Source: Eggerthellaceae bacterium
GTDB taxonomy: Bacteria > Actinomycetota > Coriobacteriia > Coriobacteriales > Eggerthellaceae
Direction of reading: 5' to 3'
NCBI GenBank assembly: GCA_017459485.1
Contig: JAFUCW010000169.1
Span: forward strand, 1 to 9,170
Length of the DNA stretch: 9,170 nucleotides
Shown: positions 7,240 through 9,170 of the stretch, piece after piece
How positions within the stretch are numbered: position 1 is the stretch's first letter
Layout: the number at the start of each line of letters is the position of its first letter
The notes under the pieces: model-generated
Told to the model about the DNA's origin: nothing
Database searches by the model: none
Seen by the model: only the letters and a program-made list of their open reading frames with translations
Program-made: the position numbers and the translations under genes

Positions 7240-7306
7240 CAGACCAGGAGCCGTGCGCCAGCAGGGCAGCGATGGTCCCACTCAACAGGCCAGCAGCCCT
7301 ACCTTG

Positions 7307-7897
7307 TCAGTTGAACTTCTGCTGGGCCTCTTCCAGGCCATGCTCGATCAGATAGGGCACGGCGCGTGCCGCCAACATGCAGCCCTCAACGAAGTCGTCG
7401 AGCGCGTCTTTGCGGATGGGCGCAAGAACGAAGTCCGCTGCGGGCATGCGTCCAGGAGGACGGCCGATCCCTACACGAACACGCAGGTAATCAGGGGTTT
7501 GCAGCTTGTCGGTGATCGACTTCAGCCCGTTGTGACCTGCCGATCCTCCACCCTTCTTTACGCGAATGTGGCAAGGTTCAATGTCCAAGTCGTCATGGAT
7601 GACGATCACATGGTCGGGCGACACGCCATAGGCGTTGCACAGGTTCTTCACCGGGCCGCCCGAAAGGTTCATGAAGCTTTGCGGCTTGGCAAGCACCACG
7701 TCGATCCCTGCCAGCACGCCCTTTGCGGCCAACGCCCCGCCCTCCGACTTCCAATAGCGCGCACCCGCTTCTTCGCCAAGCGCGTCCACTACCGCAAAAC
7801 CAGCGTTATGCCGCGTGTTTGCGTACTCCTCGCCCGGATTCCCCAGGCCAACCACCACGTACAAATCCATCTCCTTGGTTTTTGTTTCTTGCGCCAT
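7307..7897 (-). CDS. pth: Peptidyl-tRNA hydrolase
   Basis: A 196-residue cytosolic enzyme that cleaves peptidyl-tRNAs released from stalled or aborted ribosomes and recycles the tRNA. Family motifs are intact: VGLGNPG near the N-terminus (Asn about 20), TRHNAGF with the catalytic histidine (about 30), KPQSFMNLSG (Asn about 77), IHDDLD (Asp about 102-103), and GGGSAGHNGLKSI (116-128), whose asparagine contacts substrate. The length is typical for the family. The start is uncertain. ATG at 7897 gives MAQETKTKEMDLYV. ATG at 7870 (MDLYVVVGLGNPG) fits the usual family N-terminus best, but the AAGGAG before it abuts the codon with no spacer. A GTG at 7912 is also open. The gene lies downstream of prs on the same strand, a frequent pairing, but about 190 nt containing strong hairpins separate the two, so it may be transcribed independently. 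Confidence 0.95.
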   Translation of the reverse strand: MAQETKTKEMDLYVVVGLGNPGEEYANTRHNAGFAVVDALGEEAGARYWKSEGGALAAKGVLAGIDVVLAKPQSFMNLSGGPVKNLCNAYGVSPDHVIVIHDDLDIEPCHIRVKKGGGSAGHNGLKSITDKLQTPDYLRVRVGIGRPPGRMPAADFVLAPIRKDALDDFVEGCMLAARAVPYLIEHGLEEAQQKFN

Positions 7898-7947
7898 TTC
7901 CAAGCGTCGCACTCATCAAAACTCGCAGGTAGCAGAAAAGTCAGCGA

Positions 7948-8046
7948 AAGCGAATCAGGCGAGTGCAGTTCGCCCGCCTTTTGTCCGACGCGTACCACGG
8001 TACGCAAGGACAAAAACAAGGGCGAAATGCGCCGCCCGATTCGCTT
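7948..8046. repeat. 99-nt imperfect palindrome between prs and pth
   Basis: Five blocks on the left arm pair in register with five on the right, all around a centre near 7997: AAGCGAATC (7948-7956) with 8038-8046; GGCG (7958-7961) with 8030-8033; TTCGCCC (7969-7975) with 8020-8026; TTTTGTCC (7979-7986) with 8008-8015; and GCGTACC (7990-7996) with 7999-8005 across a 2-nt loop. That makes 35 paired bases per arm with small internal loops. It would form a very long hairpin in RNA from either strand. It could be a bidirectional terminator, an mRNA-stabilising structure at the prs 3' end, or a MITE/REP-like repeat. There is no U-run directly after the stem on the minus strand, so simple intrinsic termination is not obvious. 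Confidence 0.75.
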
Positions 8047-8057
8047 GCAGCGTCGGC

Positions 8058-8087
8058 GGTTCCGCTGTTCGCAAGCACAGCGGAACC
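8058..8087 (-). terminator. 11-bp perfect stem-loop starting in the prs stop codon
   Basis: GGTTCCGCTGT (8058-8068) and its exact complement (8077-8087) enclose an 8-nt loop. The last base of the prs TAG stop is the first base of the stem on the minus strand. No T-tract follows, so this may protect the 3' end or work with the larger palindrome beyond it rather than act as a classic terminator. The loop GCAAGC (8071-8076) can instead pair with GCTTGC (8043-8048), giving a competing structure. Confidence 0.5.
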
Positions 8088-9070
8088 TACAGCGCAAAGT
8101 CCGGGTCGAACAGGATGGAGATGGACCCGTTGGTGAACACGTTGCCAATAGCACGTGCGAACAACGGGGCAACACTGACGATCTTGATCTTGCCCGTCTG
8201 GCGCTCCAGGGGCACAGGAATCGTGTTGCAGACCACCACTTCCTCGACAGGGGCGTTTTCCAGGCGATCGTACGCGGGGCCGGAGAACACCGGATGCGTA
8301 GCGCACGCATACACCTTGTCGGCACCGTTGTTCTTGAGCGTGTCGATGGCCGCAACCAGCGAACCGGCTGTGTCGATCATGTCGTCGTTCAGGATGCAGA
8401 TCTTGCCCTCCACGTCGCCAATGAGCGCCGTGATTTCGGCCTGGTTGTGCTTCGGGCGGCCCTTGTGCATAATCGCCAAGTCCGCGCCCATCATGTCGGC
8501 CAGCTTCTTCGCAGCCTTCGCGCGTCCCAGGTCGGGAGAGACCACGCACAGTTTCTCCGAGTCGAAGTTCTTGGCCTTGAAGTAGTCCGCCATCAGCGGA
8601 AGCGCCGTCAAGTGGTTCACCGGAATGTTGAAGAAGCCCTGGATCTGGCCCTGGTGCAGGTCGATGGTGATGATGCGCGTCGTGCCGGCGACCGTCAGCA
8701 AATCTGCAACCAGCTTCGCCGTGATGGGCTCGCGCGCCGCCGCCTTGCGGTCCTGGCGCGAATAGCCGTAGTGGGCGACAACAGCCGTGATCGTGCGCGC
8801 AGAAGCACGTTTGGCGGCGTCGATCATGATCAGCAGCTCCATCAGCGCGTCGTTGACGTGCTCGCCCGCGACCGACTGTATGACGAACACATCGGCGCCG
8901 CGCACCGTTTCCATGTAGCGCGCGTAGATTTCCCCATTGGCGAACTTCTCCAACTTGACGTTTCCCAACGCCACGCCCAGCTCTTCGGCAATCTGCTCTC
9001 CCAGTTCGGGGTTGGCCGACCCGGAAAACACCGCCAGGCTTTTCGTCATCTCGATATTCTTTTCGACCAT
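8087..9070 (-). CDS. prs: Ribose-phosphate pyrophosphokinase (PRPP synthetase)
   Basis: A 327-residue class I PRPP synthetase, cytosolic, that transfers pyrophosphate from ATP to ribose 5-phosphate to make PRPP for purine, pyrimidine, NAD, histidine and tryptophan synthesis. Motifs in order: FANGEI (43-48); the catalytic flexible loop HYGYSRQDRK...REPITAKL (100-120); DLHQGQIQGFF (137-147); SPDLGRAKAAK (178-188); the PRPP-binding NDDMIDTAGS (228-237); and THPVFSG (258-264). The SPD-GR-K-A-K form, instead of the GGVxRAR of E. coli and Bacillus, resembles actinobacterial enzymes. The ATG at 9070 is supported by GAGGAG six bases upstream. An in-frame ATG at 9133 lies inside the upstream inverted repeat and would add 21 residues unlike the family. 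A second ATG seven codons in (MTKSLAVF) is possible but lacks an equally good ribosome site. Family activity is usually controlled allosterically by ADP and phosphate; the DNA suggests structured untranslated regions on both sides. Confidence 0.97.
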   Translation of the reverse strand: MVEKNIEMTKSLAVFSGSANPELGEQIAEELGVALGNVKLEKFANGEIYARYMETVRGADVFVIQSVAGEHVNDALMELLIMIDAAKRASARTITAVVAHYGYSRQDRKAAAREPITAKLVADLLTVAGTTRIITIDLHQGQIQGFFNIPVNHLTALPLMADYFKAKNFDSEKLCVVSPDLGRAKAAKKLADMMGADLAIMHKGRPKHNQAEITALIGDVEGKICILNDDMIDTAGSLVAAIDTLKNNGADKVYACATHPVFSGPAYDRLENAPVEEVVVCNTIPVPLERQTGKIKIVSVAPLFARAIGNVFTNGSISILFDPDFAL

Positions 9071-9076
9071 TGCGCG

Positions 9077-9082
9077 CTCCTC
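9077..9082 (-). promoter_or_regulatory. Ribosome binding site of prs
   Basis: GAGGAG on the minus strand lies six bases before the ATG at 9070-9068. It fixes the start downstream of the inverted repeat. Confidence 0.8.
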
Positions 9083-9093
9083 GCATCCGCCTT

Positions 9094-9159
9094 GGGCAGG
9101 GGCCAGGTGCCTGCCCACCGTATTGGCTTTCACATCGGGCAGGCACCTGGCCCCTGCCC
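9094..9159. repeat. Perfect 23-bp inverted repeat upstream of prs (REP/BIME-like)
   Basis: The 23-bp arm at 9094-9116 is the exact reverse complement of 9137-9159, separated by 20 nt. Each arm is itself a small palindrome: GGGCAGG at one end and CCTGCCC at the other, around a 9-nt core containing GGCCAGGT. A pair of inverted, self-palindromic, G+C-rich units in an intergenic spot is the layout of REP/BIME elements mobilised by REP-associated tyrosine transposases (RAYT). No such transposase gene is in the window, so that origin is inference. In RNA the whole unit would fold into a very stable stem ending about 11 nt before the prs ribosome site on the minus strand. Confidence 0.85.
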
Positions 9160-9170
9160 CAACAAAGCTA

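Larger units (their letters stand above)
6924..7306 (-). other. Gene-free stretch of 383 nt between pth and the RecJ-RecQ fusion gene
   Basis: No convincing gene lies here; the short open frames on both strands have no recognisable features or ribosome sites. The segment next to the pth stop (7240-7306) is G+C-rich with only loose repeats. The middle (7159-7239) is an AT-rich island listed separately. The part before the fusion gene carries a T-tract stem-loop (7001-7026) and a small palindrome, ATTGT-CCC-ACAAT (6960-6972), about 37 nt upstream of the chosen start. It most likely holds the pth transcript end and the promoter and leader of the fusion-rel operon. Confidence 0.6.

Noticed and set aside
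7123..7314. Short plus-strand open frame across the AT-rich island
   Set aside because: No ribosome site or recognisable protein features, and it overlaps the pth stop region. The AT-rich DNA is better explained as regulatory.
9071..9133. Upstream prs start at 9133
   Set aside because: It would translate through the inverted-repeat arm, whereas GAGGAG is ideally placed for the ATG at 9070.
7941..9146. 401-codon minus-strand open frame overlapping prs
   Set aside because: It is a different frame of the same strand as prs, Arg/Gly-rich and without motifs; prs is unambiguous.
1..9170. Search by eye for tRNA, rRNA, CRISPR arrays, transposase genes, toxin-antitoxin pairs or defence genes
   Set aside because: No cloverleaf, spaced repeat array or matching protein motif was seen on either strand.

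Overview
This window is a G+C-rich bacterial chromosome segment. All six recognisable genes lie on the minus strand, so transcription runs from the right edge to the left. Three things point to an actinobacterium, most likely of the Coriobacteriia (Eggerthella/Slackia-like): the base composition, an actinobacterial-type PRPP synthetase (GRAKAAK in place of the GGVxRAR form), and a rel gene followed by a glyoxalase II-like hydrolase. That assignment is inference and was not checked by a search.

In transcription order the layout is as follows. (1) At 9094-9159 a perfect 23-bp inverted repeat lies just upstream of prs. (2) prs (PRPP synthetase) occupies 9070-8087. (3) A 3' region at 8087-7948 holds an 11-bp hairpin that starts in the prs stop codon, then a 99-nt imperfect palindrome. 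(4) pth (peptidyl-tRNA hydrolase) occupies about 7897-7307. (5) A 383-nt gene-free stretch contains an AT-rich island with two TGTACA palindromes, a small hairpin and a T-tract stem-loop. (6) A very large gene encodes a RecJ-type DHH exonuclease fused to a RecQ-like SF2 helicase (6923-3573). (7) rel, the bifunctional (p)ppGpp synthetase/hydrolase, follows with no gap (3572-1089; the junction reads TAGATG). (8) A metallo-beta-lactamase-fold hydrolase occupies 922-239. (9) A truncated gene at the left edge (118-1) matches the start of DUF47/PhoU-like proteins and has its own promoter-like -10.

The gene set is mostly housekeeping: nucleotide precursor supply (prs), ribosome rescue (pth), single-strand resection and repair (RecJ-RecQ fusion), stringent response (rel) and probable thioester or glyoxal detoxification (MBL hydrolase). 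prs-pth is a commonly seen neighbourhood in bacteria. The exonuclease-helicase gene and rel look translationally coupled, which would tie DNA-repair enzyme levels to those of the alarmone enzyme.

The points most worth following up are the one-polypeptide RecJ-RecQ architecture, the two inverted-repeat elements that flank prs, and the AT-rich double-TGTACA island upstream of the fusion gene. I see no prophage, CRISPR, transposase, rRNA or tRNA gene, and no clear accessory defence system.
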